A stretch of 29,679 nucleotides of DNA from Elysia marginata (Eukaryota > Mollusca > Gastropoda > Plakobranchidae). A program made the translations under genes and the position numbers. Below are positions 1 through 11,830 of this stretch, one piece after another. Position 1 is the stretch's first letter; every line of letters starts with the position of its first letter. The DNA is taken from positions 141,004 to 170,682 of the forward strand of contig BMAT01011088.1 of the NCBI GenBank assembly GCA_019649035.1, written 5' to 3'. A model generated the notes under the pieces. That model saw only the letters and a program-made list of their open reading frames with translations, made no database searches and was not told the DNA's origin.

Positions 1-426
1 GGAATGGTGACGCGATGGTTAACGAAGAGTATTAATATTACTGAGATACATTTACAAATTTTTATTATCTTGACTAAAGCACCAAAATTTGCGTACATTT
101 TTTTTAAACATTAGATAAAGCTAAATGGAGGAGACGAGAAATAATAAGCAAACTAATGACATAATTAGTTACTGGTATTTAAGGTTAACTGTGTGGGAGG
201 CTACGTCCTACAAGGATCCGCCATGAAGAAGAGAAGAGAGACCTTTTCATACATCTCAACACACATATGTGTATTTCATACCCCTTTGCAGTTACAATTC
301 AGATCACTCAAAAGACCATGGTAATGGACCTAACTCACGTACACTATAGTACAGTATATGTATAGTTTGATCAACACAAAAATAGGAGTGACAAAGTAAC
401 CGGTTCTTGCCAGTTCTCACGCGTAC
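1..426 (-). other. Intron 5 of MSP130-like gene A (partial)
   Basis: This stretch follows the exon 5 donor of gene A (minus-strand gtacgc, directly left of 427). In gene B the next exon lies about 840 bp further on, so exon 6 of A is expected outside the window. I found no homologue of B exon 6 and no other convincing coding signal here. Confidence 0.6.
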
Positions 427-3400
427 CTCCATCTCTATCACTGGCGTCCATGTAGTAGTTTCTCCACGTCCTGTTCCCCAGGGCAAATATTTCGCTCACC
501 TGATCCGTGAACAGATTGATGCGGGCAATGGCGTTGTTCACCTTGAGAGGGAAAGAATTAATATGTAATCCTTTATTCTGAAATATTCTAAATCGTTTCA
601 TCTCCTGTTGATAACTTGTTACTTCCTTTATAATTGAATGTCTTCCTACATTTCCTTCAAGCTTTTTATATAGATTTGTTATATTGATAGTACGTAATTA
701 ATATGTTGTTGTATTTTCCATAATACTTTATAGCATTTGACTAAAAAGGCTTATTTTATTATTAATGTATATCTAGGCAGTAGGGCTTAAAAATTCACTT
801 ACAGTTAATTTCAAAGTGTCATGGGCAGCGAGGCAATAATATCTCAAGTACACGTGTTTCTCTGCTTAAAGTCACCAAACAAATTCAACACAACTCTACG
901 ATAAAAATGCTTAAAAATCTCATATTTCTAAAAAAAAACGCGTATTTTTTCGACTCATTCCCACGCCTTTTTGTCATTTTACATGTTTTCTCTCTTTAAA
1001 ATAGGTATTGATGGTAGAAATCAATCATTACTATTTAATAATAATTATGCTTTTATCAAATTGTCGTTCTGGATCTTCCAGTTGTCTTAAAAACGGACTT
1101 TTACTTCAACTGAAATTTTCTGCCTGATTTGAAACAATAAGTTGCAAGTACCGGCAAGGAGACGTAAGCTGTTTCTCCATTGTCGGTGATGATCACGTCG
1201 TGCGGCTCAATATTCTGTTCTAGAGACAGCAGATTGTTGGTGGGGTCCCGTACTGGGAATGTGCGGAAGTTCTTCCCGAGCAAATCACTGGAGGAAAAAA
1301 ATTATCTTTTTCATGGAATATAATTGAATTGTAATTTGTTATTTAATCTCATAGATTTGTTCTCAGAGCTTGATGCAAAGAAATTTCTTCAGTTAGAAAC
1401 ACCTTTATGGGTACTTCATAAAGAGGTATCCAAATAGGCAAAGTAAGTTTGAATACAGTTTCAGTTCAAATCAAGGTCAAAGTAAAAAAAATGTAGGCCT
1501 ACATAAGTTTTATTTATTACTTTCAGCCTAATCCAATATTTTGTCCAATAAATTCTATAATAAATTTTACACATCAACAATTTCTTTCAGTAGTGCCATT
1601 CTAAATTATTATTTGGCAAAAGTGTAATGTAAAATACAAGCAGGTGTAAGGAAACAAATCTGCTAACTTACATGTAGTTTAGAAGACCGGCTTCTCCACT
1701 GAAATAGTCAGTGAAAGAAATGACCGAGGATGTGATAGGTGTTGCATCATTGAAATCAACGCCCAGCTGTATCTTGGATATTGTACCCTCAGGGTCTCTG
1801 TATTGGCTTCCCTCCTTGGTGGGCTTACCCTTGTTGGATACGATGAGGATGGTGCAGTCCTCGGTAAACTCCATGTCGTAAGGATAAGCACCCACTGGTT
1901 GAGGTTTTATTATTAATATTTGTCAAAAAAATTACATGATGGGAAAATAAATAGTCAGTGCTAGCAGATGAGAAGTATGACTTTGTGCAGATTATCCATC
2001 GGTTGTCAGTTTTGCTTTATCCACATTCCATGCATTATTAATTTTAGTGCATACAAAAGAATAATGATTTGTGGTTCAACCTAGAGACATTGATTTGAAA
2101 TGTTTTTTAGATCGCATACGAGTAATTTATTGCAGTTCACTTTTGTCAAAAGGACTTTCACATGATTTTCATTAACACCAATTAGATACATTCTACCTGA
2201 AACAATTTAACGTAAAATTCTTTGCAGTACAACATATCCTGCTATCAAAAGGACGGTTGCTCGGTGCTACATCTGACAAATTTCTATTTTGAAGTAATTA
2301 TGTATGCATTTTGAAAGCAACTTTTTAAGTTCAAGTTCATTTTTTCACGCAAAATGGATATCACCCCGTTATCAGATATCCACGGACTTGATTGCATAAT
2401 TGTTTCTTTAGATTATCTCTGATTCACAATCTATGGCTATCATAATGATAACAAAGATGATATTGATAATCATTCACCGCGATAAAGCGGAACTTGTGGT
2501 GAGGATAAACATTCACCTGTAACGCGCTGAATTTCATCGAAAGTCGTAGACCCAAACGACAGCGGCTGAAAGAACACAACCCGACCGTCAGCGCTACGAG
2601 ATGCAGGGTTTACAAAGGAGATGGCTACTCTTGGTGTAGCGCCCAGGGTCTGAGGCCGGCAGATCTCAATGTCCAGCGGATAACCTTCCAAATAAGGATT
2701 GAAAGTATGTTCCAGTAGTTGCGTGGGTGTTCCGTCCACGGCAAGGGTGAAGGCCGTCAGACGCGCAGGCTCTTTAGCTGGGGTTGGAAGAGGAAAGGCG
2801 AACAGGTAAAAATTAATAAAATTATGAATATTGTCAGTTATGTTCCCTTCTTTTTTTTCTGAATCTTTTCCTTGGTGTGAAAGATTTTTTTTCTTTTTAT
2901 TGAGTAAAGTAAAGAGAGCAGAGAATTCATCTTACCTACATGATTAAATTAATGATTTCAACATAATGCGGAAAGATTGTGCAGTTGTTGCCCACTAAAT
3001 ATTTTAGATGGATCAGACTACTGCGTTCTAAAACCTTTGTAATCAAGTCATCATCATCTGATTACGGAAAAACTGACACTTGAAATTATTCAGGAAAACG
3101 TACACTGAAAGTTAAGTTCTTGCACTCCACTTCCCAAATAGATTTTGTTAAATCTTTTCATGATTAATTTTTATTAGTATTAATTTTTTAAAGCATCACT
3201 ATTTCCAAGTCACCAATTCTAGAAGTATGGATTTTGGAAAAATAAAACATTGTTGCGTTCAAATTAATTGCATTATCTTATCTAATGAAAAAAAAATAAA
3301 ATACCGATCCAATAATTTATTTGCTAATAACACGGCATAAAGAAAGGCAGTTTTAAGTTTGCCAAATTTACTGAAAAAGACCAAGTTTGCTAGTTAAATA

Positions 3401-3657
3401 TTTTACCACTACATAACACTCAGAGGATAGGCAGAGGATAGCAACAAGTTTTCATAATTTTGGACAGGAAACTTACCAATGATGTAAAGGATGTTCGTGT
3501 TGTAATCAAAATCTACAGAATTTAGAGTACTGGCGTTGATCGTTTTTGCACCATTGTCGTCGTTTAATCGAATGTAGGCTTTTGGTTTGAGAATCACATA
3601 GGCCAGTGCTGTGCTAGCGAGAAGCACTGTGAAGCACACAGTATTTAGTGCGTACAT
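427..3657 (-). CDS. msp130-like: MSP130-like secreted protein, gene A (5' part, exons 1-5)
   Basis: Family assigned by motif; exons set by GT-AG sites and phase. Coding exons on the minus strand: 3657-3477, 2777-2517, 1894-1672, 1287-1152, 541-427 (305 codons plus one base; end phases 1, 1, 2, 0, 1). The start gives a signal peptide with a hydrophobic core CFTVLLASTALA, then YVILKPKAYIRL. Family marks are EPHDVIITDNGETAYVSLP, VNNAIARINLF and the acidic DASDRDGG block, typical of MSP130/choice-of-anchor I proteins. NAST and NRTW are N-glycosylation sequons. The remaining exons (6-10 in B) lie beyond the left edge. Introns of about 380-740 bp show no other genes. Exon 3 is almost identical to that of gene B although other exons differ clearly. 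A role in extracellular matrix or shell mineral is inferred from the family. Confidence 0.82.
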
Positions 3658-3695
3658 TTTAGCTATGGCGCCTGAGTGGTGCTGATCCTAATTAT
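3658..3695 (-). other. 5' UTR end of gene A with probable splice acceptor
   Basis: Reading towards the ATG, the minus strand shows a pyrimidine-rich tract ending in ttattctccag. The exon would begin at 3695, 38 bases before the start codon. An acceptor-like site at the same place precedes genes B and C too. This suggests a separate upstream leader exon, with a candidate donor near 4235. RNA data would be needed to prove it. Confidence 0.4.
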
Positions 3696-4234
3696 CTGGA
3701 GAATAAATTTCAAATACTTAAACACTGAGGATGGGAGGAAGGTAGGAGATATTTAAGAAACAACCATACTTCAGCAAAAATGTGCAGTGCAAAGGGAAAA
3801 AGCTTAACTTTCAGGTTATAATGATAAATTGTATGTCAGCCAGGCTTGCGTGAGAAAAAAATGGTTAAAACCAAAATATTATGCTTGTCCAACCTACCAT
3901 CTTGCTCAGTTTGTGTACAATGCCCGCGCTTAGAGGGTCAGAAGAGAATATAGTCATGAACATGCTATCTCTTTCACTGTAACTTTCATGTTTACATAGC
4001 TTTAAACTTTCTTCAATTTTACAAAAAACATAAAAGAATAAAAACAAGTAACTGTTTACAAATAAAATGATGTCACAGCTACCGTTTTCTTCTAGGGCTA
4101 CAGATTTGACATACATTATAAGTTAATTTTTTTTTTATTTCTTTAAAACTCTTAATTTTTTAAATGAATCTGTCAGGGCGATAAGAATGATTCCTAGAAG
4201 GTAACTGCATTATAAACAAGACTAAACGCCTTAC
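3696..4234 (-). other. Candidate 5' UTR intron of gene A
   Basis: If the leader exon ending at 4235 joins the acceptor at 3695, this 539-bp piece is an intron. It holds open frames of under 90 codons with no recognisable protein and no repeats of note. Confidence 0.3.
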
Positions 4235-4308
4235 CTTTAGTCTAACGCAAAATAAGGAGACACAGGTCCTGATAGATCAACAACGCCATTGCCATTCTTA
4301 TCTCTCAT
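4235..4308 (-). other. Candidate leader exon of gene A with short uORF
   Basis: The minus strand has a strong donor (ctaaag|gtaagg) with the exon ending at 4235. An ATG at 4308 opens a 23-codon frame that stops at 4237, just before the donor. It contains DKNGNGVVDL, which resembles an EF-hand calcium loop. A related sequence lies at the same relative place upstream of gene B (14587-14680), so the segment was duplicated with the gene. It could be a regulatory uORF in a leader exon or a relic of an EF-hand exon. The upstream limit of the exon cannot be set. Confidence 0.35.
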
Positions 4309-5164
4309 GCTTAAGAACATTATGTAAGAAAATACTGATTAACACTACAAAATGTTTAAATTGCAACAAACGGTACACATCCCTTGGTGCCATACTAGCG
4401 CGGCTGCCTTTTGTATCTTTCAACAAGTTCAGTTGGTATGTCCATATTTACAACACTTATTTATTTTGTTTTCTTAATATTGGCATCTCTGGCACTAATT
4501 AACCTCAAATGAAGGAAGTGAAGGGCAGGTCGCTAAAACTAAATTGAATAAGAAAAGCATGCGATTTCAACTTATTTTCGATCTTGATTAAAAAGTAGTG
4601 CGTTATAGATTTAAGTGGTCACTATTGGGTCGCTTAAATGCGGTACTTATATTGGAAGGCTCTATTATTTGTAATATATAATAATGTTAGATACGCTTAG
4701 TTGAGAATTAGAATTATAAATAGATTTGTCTTGAATGGATAAGCCAAGTGCGGGAAAATAAGTAACAATAAATCGATAAAACCTCACCACAACCTGAAAA
4801 GGACATATCGAAAGCAAAAAATAAAGGCAGTTCTTTCTGCTTGTGCTTCATTTCTCTGTTGTTGTTAAAATAAGAGCATACCCACAATTTCTTAGACTAA
4901 AAGGTAGTTGCGGTACAAGTCGAAAATTTGACGACGGCTTGGTTTCATGAACTATTAATGGGGATTGGTCACCAGTTATGGCACCCACGGGCTTCAATCC
5001 CATGAAGTAAATAAAAGCAATCAGAAATCACAAAGTTAGCTATTTACGTTAATAATCTAAGACCCAACAACCCTTTTCACACAGACTTCATTCCCAAAAC
5101 TTTTTACAATGTCAAGCAGCTTAGCTTGAGTCCAGATGGAGACTGTTTCAAGTGTTTGGACAAA
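4309..5164. other. Spacer between genes A and B, left part
   Basis: Sequence upstream of the gene A leader candidate. The A promoter is expected here, but no TATA or initiator element is convincing. I see no coding exon. Confidence 0.5.
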
Positions 5165-5389
5165 TATTAGAGACCTTTAGCACACGCACCGTGTCTCACT
5201 ACGCGTACGTGAAAATCGGGAAAGCAGATTGAGAAACTATAAAAATAATGAAACCAGTTTCTAAAAATAGACCCACAGACGTTCTATTTTTAGAAACTGG
5301 TTTCATTATTTTTATAGTTTCTCAATCTGCTTTCCCGATTTTCACGTACGCGTATTGAGACACGGTGCGTGTGCTAAAGGTCTCTATTA
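5165..5389. mobile_element. Palindromic MITE/foldback element with TATTA duplication
   Basis: Two arms of 102 bases (5170-5271 and 5283-5384) are inverted copies with one mismatch that I can see (ctcacta against ctcaata), around an 11-base centre. The ends read GAGACCTTTAGC...GCTAAAGGTCTC. The 5-base word TATTA stands on both outer sides (5165-5169 and 5385-5389) as a likely target-site duplication. There is no ORF, so this is a non-autonomous element. The superfamily is uncertain. Such high arm identity argues for recent insertion or recent arm homogenisation. Confidence 0.8.
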
Positions 5390-5528
5390 AGACGAGATCC
5401 GTGTATTTCGGCAAACGAAGCAATGCAGTTTTATTTTGTAGAAAACAATAAAAGTCCAAAGGGGTAGACCAATAACAACACTTTCAGTTACTTTAAATAA
5501 CGACCTTATACACTTTCAGGGCGAGAAA

Positions 5529-5690
5529 ATGACTCTAACATCACAGAAAGACCTGGATTTAATTCGAAATATTGCAGAGAACCTAGACGATTGGAGCACC
5601 TTCATCGCGGAGATAAGAAGAAGAGCAGCCGAAGCCATGCGGTCAGACGACCCTACAAGCGAGCGGCTATAAGTCAAGTCAAGTCAAGCA
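5529..5690 (+). pseudogene. Possible LINE ORF2 C-terminal fragment with short repeat tail
   Basis: A 47-codon frame from ATG 5529 to TAA 5670-5672 encodes a charged helical peptide with ENLDDWSTFIAEIRRRAAEA followed by MRSDDPTSERL. This resembles the W-containing, R/K-rich C-terminal ends of invertebrate non-LTR reverse transcriptases. Directly after the stop come several copies of AAGTC, like the short-repeat tails of some non-LTR elements. No RT or endonuclease motif is present, so any element is severely 5'-truncated. The assignment rests on general resemblance and is uncertain. Confidence 0.35.
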
Positions 5691-5879
5691 GCTTAAATAT
5701 GCGCTTAAAACCTATGATTGGACCACATTTAAAGTATTGGCGCGTTTTGATACAAGAGAGAGATCAGAAAGGGCAAAGTTAGCTTTAGGTAGCTAATGTT
5801 ATGAAGATGCTGTGAAATGAATTTTTTGTGTGTAGAAGAGGCAGAGTTTTAGCGAAGAGAGAAGGGGGACAGAGAGATA

Positions 5880-6160
5880 CAGCCTCTCTCTCCCTCTCTC
5901 TCTCTCTCTAAATCCATCCAAACATCAGTTTTTCTCTGCCTCTTATCCTCTTTCTCTCTTTTTGGTTTTCAAAACCGGTACTCATTATGTTATTCTATTG
6001 CCTCTTTTTTCATTATTATACCTTGCTCGTACTACCTTCCTATCTTTGATCATTCTTGTCATATCATCTGGATGTCTGTCTTTCTGTCTGTCTCTCTCTC
6101 TATCTTTTCCTCTCTTTATCTCTCGTTTTCTTTTTCTTTATCCTCTCAGAACATTCAAAT
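5880..6160 (+). repeat. Pyrimidine-rich low-complexity tract
   Basis: CT-rich stretches (pure CT run near 5884-5909; mixed TCTC/TTTC near 6070-6150) lie just downstream of the gene B stop. The open frame through them is a by-product of composition. Confidence 0.7.
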
Positions 6161-6217
6161 GTCCCTTCATTAAAAAGATCAATGTTGAATCCTTAAGTAT
6201 TGTAAAAATGTATACAT

Positions 6218-6223
6218 TTTATT
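6218..6223 (-). terminator. Candidate polyadenylation signal of gene B
   Basis: TTTATT on the plus strand reads AATAAA on the minus strand, about 75 bases downstream of the gene B stop codon (6298-6300). Position and motif fit a short 3' UTR. Confidence 0.5.
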
Positions 6224-6297
6224 TCCAATGTTCAAGACATCAAAAATACACAGGAAAGAAATGTTAAGGCTGTCGCTCTAGCGGCTCTACAGTCAGA

Positions 6298-8045
6298 TCA
6301 GATTCCAGTCTCCACGTCAAACGGTCCTTCCTCCACAGAGTAGATACTGACGCTGTTGCTGGTGGAAGACGCTACAACCAGGACCGGAATGAGGTCGATG
6401 TCTTCAAGGAACCTGGTTGTTGCATCAAATATTATACATGTAATTGTCAAATTCACTTTAATTTTATGCCTTGCCACGACTTATAAGTTTCAGGCGGCTC
6501 CGCTCTCATTTTGTTATTTGACCCTAAAACTATCACATAATTATATAGCATTTACTGTTTTACAGATGAGCATGGAAAAAATTTCCCTAAGTGGGATTCA
6601 TTAAAACTCTTGAATCTTGTATCTTGCTCGTATCTTTAATGATACATATAAAGCTGATCATAGATCATTAAACTCACTATCCAGTTATGCAATTAGAATT
6701 AGGGAAGTAAGGTAAGATCTACGCAAAATATGAGGCAATATCGCTTTATCATCGCCTTTTCGTCGAATAAACCGACAGCGACATTTCAAAGGGGTGGAGA
6801 GAAATGCAACACATTCAATTGACCTGTGTTCGGTATTTGAACTTCTTCAGTTGGTTATAAAAAAAATACTGACGTGAACAGAACCATACCTACCTGACAT
6901 CAGTGATGCCTATATCCCCCATTTGCTCTGTGTCATAGAGCGCCTGCCAGGACGAGTATTTCCCCCCAGCCCGGTACAGACTGTGGAAGTATGGCTGCGG
7001 ACAGAGTGCGTCCTCAGACAACACATAAACATAGAGGATGCCTGAGGAGCCTCCCGCCACAAACAACACTGTCTTGCCTTCAAACTCCGCAACATCCATG
7101 GCTTGTAGATCTGGGCCCTTGGAAGGAGAGCGACAAATCGAACTTGAGGGTTAAATGTGATTGGAAAAAAGATGGCACTGCAATTGCTGAATAGATGAAG
7201 CATAAAGAAAAAAAAACTTGATAGTGACACGGAAACAGGCAAATTAAACATAATGAAGTTGGTTGTCAGGGCATTCACGTATGTTAAAGAGCAATCTCCG
7301 TCATTTATTCTCAATAATAACAAAAATGGAAAGTGTCTTTATTATCTCCTCTCAACTGAAAAAATATACTCTGCTTTTGGGAATGACAAATTATTATATC
7401 GTTAAAATACATAATCATTTATATTTATGTTTACGCTTTCTGCTTTTGTGAAAAGAAGCAATCAATATGAGAACAACATGTGCAGAAAAATACTATAACA
7501 GCATAGGGACGAGATAAGAGTGAAAGGAAAGTGAAGCGCAAACGTGATAAGTTTACAACTTAATACATGTGGTTATATTATAGGTTATGGTGTACAGATG
7601 TGTGTTTACTAGAAATGGGGACGTCGCTTCTCGGTCGGCTTGTGGGTTAGAGGAAGGTCCTGTGTATGCTGTGTTGAACACATCTGACATGTACTGTTTG
7701 GTGACTTTCTCAAAACTGTCCACTGTGGTGGTCCCGATACCCAAGTTATCGGCAAGGTGAATCGAGAATCCACGCCCGCCAAATGTAAAGGGTTTGTCGA
7801 TAAGGCCGTCAGTGCGAACACCGTCAACAGTGCTAATACCTAGGCGACCTGATGAAAGATTATGATAAGGAAATGTTTCAATCATTTTATCTATTCCCTT
7901 CTTTAAATTATGAAACGTGCCTATATGTTTATCATCATCATCATCTTCTTCTTCTTCTTTTTATCATCATCATCCTCCTCATCATCATCATTATCATCAC
8001 CATCATTATTGTTATTTTTTTATCACTTATTTTTACTTGGAAACA

Positions 8046-8106
<61 letters not shown>

Positions 8107-11100
8107 CACTTTATTTTACTTGGAAACTGACAAACTTTTTTCTCATTGGTTTTCTATGAATGACGAGAACAATTAAAGTCAAAAGGTTAAGACCTATATA
8201 GAGTGTCTTTATAAAGCTCTGTGATAAAAGGATATAAGAAACAAGAAGTAAATATAAATGAAAATGATAAATCTTTACATTTGTTAGATAGCCAGAGTTT
8301 CTCACTTACAGAGCAGTTGTATCCACATGATATGTCTTTTCTTAATCAGCTTTACCCGGTTAATGTATGTTTTTCGATATTTTATTTATTGCGATGAAGG
8401 TCAGGTATGTGTACATAATTCTGTAATTTATAAGGTTTCACTGATAAATTCTATCTGAATCCTCAAATTTAGATGGCCATCAAAATATTTTTTTGCATTT
8501 TGTAAGGTAATCGATGAATCATAAGCAGATTTTTAAAGCATCCAAGTTATTAACCCATAACACGCAAACTATTTAAATATTATCACCTAAAAGAGAATCA
8601 TCTGCGAACTGCGCTTCCAACGTATTGTCGCCTGTGCCGAAAGCTGAAAAATAATAAGAGCGTATTGGAACATAGTAAGTTACTTTTCAAGACCTCGAAT
8701 TTTTTAGTGGTGTAGTACATCGAGTGGAAGCTAAAGAAGTATTTTTTATGTAAAGCCCCGATATCTTGAAATTGTTATAATACCAGATCTACATAAAATT
8801 TAAGACATACTCAATAGTACTAGTTTATACATGTATCACAACATTTCAAACTTTTGTAGCGTTCCTTGAATATTGATTAAAGGTATGAAAGAAAGTTCTG
8901 CATTCGATAAAAGTCGTGTTTATTAAAATCGTTTTAAAACATTTTTGGAATTTATAGATGTTTGAATAAAATTTCTTTGACTTTGAGGGGAATTTTAAGA
9001 AGTATTTCGGCTTTTTTACAGATCATAAGCAAATATTGGACGTAGAAATAGGGAAGATGACTTGTACATGACACAGTTGAGGAATTGATCAAGACCACAT
9101 TTTTTTTGTTTACGTAGACAGGAGAGGCGTGTGTGTGGGTGTGAGCGTCATGTAGAGCGAGGAACTAAATGGGGTTTAATTTCAGTCAATCTTGCTCCAC
9201 GCACAGACTGTTTGTTACCATTTTTAATGAGTCGAGGAGTTGAAAACTTTTTTTTGAGAAAATACTTTTAAATAGTAAATTTTTCCGTTCTCTCTCTATA
9301 GCTGAAAAAGAAAGAAGTGCTAACATTTTCTCAAAAAAATTTTGATTTTAGGAAGCTCAGAAAAATGTATTATTTCAAGCAATGCGAAAACTGCGAGATG
9401 CGGGCCACTCGCACAGGTCGCTAAACATACTGTGTGTTCTTTGTCACATGTTATTCCGCCAAGACTCGATAAGTTACCGCATGAGTGAATAAGCGACTCT
9501 TTCGAACCTTTGGATAATGAGTTAAAGGGAGGAGGGGTGGGCAAATAAAGGAAATAAAATTATTGACTGCAGAAACCGCTAAGGACTTCAAAGGGCCAAA
9601 TGATATTATTAAGGTATTACAAAAAATCAAATGAATTAATGATAGTTTTGACCTCCAGCCTGTTGCAGCACTCTGCCCCTCTCAAAGTCCGTGAACTTGT
9701 ACTCGTGGTTGACATTAAGATAACCTGAGTCCAGCGTAATGATGAACTCTCTGCCACTCTTCTGTATCCATTCCATACGTGTAGTTTGGTAAAGAGAGCG
9801 GACGTTGAAGCCTCGCATGTTGATACCTGTGGAATTCAAAACCAGGAATATATCTACGTGATTGAAAAAAAAGTTTAAATATAGAGTTTAATGTAATGTT
9901 TTTAAGTATGTTGGTGTCTTACATGTTATTTTATGACATAGGAATATGAAATATTTATAAATACACCTGGGAGGCATAGTTTGATTGAGTTAGACTGGAA
10001 CCACAGGAAAAGACGACCGCCGTCAAAGGTTCTTGGCCTTGAAGAACAGGTTTGTGTAGAACATAATATTAAAGCACATTATAGTATCAAGGAAAAGAAC
10101 AAGAGACTAGATCAAAGTTTCATCAAAGATACAAAGATATATAAGGTACAATGTGATGAAATGGAGCTGGTTAAGTGTTTAGCAGTATGATTTCATGGGA
10201 ATTTAACTACGATATATAAAGTATTCTATGGAATTATAATACCATAACTTACTACTCTGTTCAAAATTAAAACAATGAAGCGAACAAACAGCAACAACAA
10301 CAAAAAACAGCACAAAAGAGAAGTTTTCTTTATCGAAATTGAAAAAGACGCAAAAAGGTATAGGCGTAGAGTTGTGGAACGGACCATTTTGATGTACTTC
10401 TGGCATTTTATCTTGATAGCTATGTTATGCAAAAAAAAGTTCTTTTTTTCTATGATCTGCGAGCAACACTTATTACTTTCTTTTTCTTCAACGTCGTTAA
10501 CACCTGAGCCAAACTGTGAGCAAATTAAGAACTGAATCATCTGCAATCGATGCAAGGTCATTTGGACCTTAATATTTTTTTTTGTTTTGTTTCTAATTAT
10601 AATTCAAGTGCCCAGAATTTTAACTCTTCTAATAGCATCACCAAATCGTTGAACATCACGTGAACCTACCTCCATCTCTGTCACTGGGGTCCATGTAGTA
10701 GTCTGTCCAGGTTCTATTCCCTAGGCCAAAGACCTGGCTCACCTGATCAGTGAACAGATTAATGCGGGCGATAGCGTTGTTCACCTGCAGGTGGAAAGAA
10801 TCAAGTTTTCTTTTGAGACCGAAAAGCATAATCTCGCGGTGTATTATTTACATATATTTAAGTCAGTTATGAAAGAACAGAAAGTTCTTGAGTCTATTAT
10901 CACTTTTGTGAAACTAAGTTTAGCGCCGGTTCTCACTGCAAACGTTGACAAAAATGATTATTTCTAGCACTCTTAAGCGCCATAAAAGAACCTTTTTTTA
11001 TCCGTGATACGCTCTTTCTCTATGTTTTCCCCTAGCTCTCCAGCTTTTTATCGGTCAAATAAACTGTTTCAGTTTTGGTCATATGAGACCCCGAAACAAC

Positions 11101-11788
11101 CTTTGTTATTCTTAATTTACAACTATATCAATATGTAGCAGCAAAAAAGTTTTTAATTTCCCTCACTTTAGTTTATAACAGATTAGTCGTAGGTTTAATT
11201 TAAAAAACACATACACACATAAACTCTCAAGTACTAAATTGCTTTGGAGGTATAACAACAACATTGATGGATGTTCAGGACTTAGTTGGACAAATAAAAC
11301 TGTTTCGTGACGAAGCTCTCTAAGGTGTAAAATAAATAAAGATCTACTCCTCAGCAAGCTCTTCTATGCGGTGGATATTTCCGCGGAAAAAAGTACTAGA
11401 GCTTAATCTAAGCTTAGGGACTCCCCACTACCTCATGCAACAACGTTCTAGTGCCCAGAAAGTTTAGCAGCACAGCAACAAACATCTCTACCTACCGGAA
11501 GTGAAACATAAGCTGTACGCCCATTTTCTGTGATGATAACGTCGTGGGGTTCAATATTCTGCTCAAGAGATAGCAGGTTGTTGTTGGGGTCACGCACAGG
11601 AAAGGTGCGAAAGTTTTTACCCAGTAAATCTCTAGAAAAGAAGAGGTTTTTTTTTAATTGTGGCCTTTTTCTAATAAATTCAATCAACACTTCATGAAAT
11701 TCAGAACTGATTAATTGCTATGGTCCCATTTATCACTAGTGGTAGAGAAAGAGGGGAAAGAATAGATAATAAGAGAGACAGAGAGAGG

Positions 11789-11830
<42 letters not shown>

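Noticed and set aside
2353..2382. Short inverted repeat ggatatc...gatatcc in intron 2 of gene A
   Set aside because: Only seven-base arms, no flanking duplication; likely chance in AT-rich DNA.
4235..4308. A standalone EF-hand calcium-binding gene
   Set aside because: Only one loop-like motif, 23 codons, and no partner EF-hand exon nearby; kept only as a leader/uORF candidate.
7852..8176. Overlapping open frames rich in His, Ile, Leu and Tyr
   Set aside because: They are translations of ATC and ATT microsatellites inside intron 7 of gene B in three frames; no non-repeat protein content.
10226..10561. Overlapping open frames on both strands in intron 5 of gene B
   Set aside because: Low-complexity Lys/Asn or Phe/Leu translations without recognisable domains; intron boundaries on both sides are well supported.
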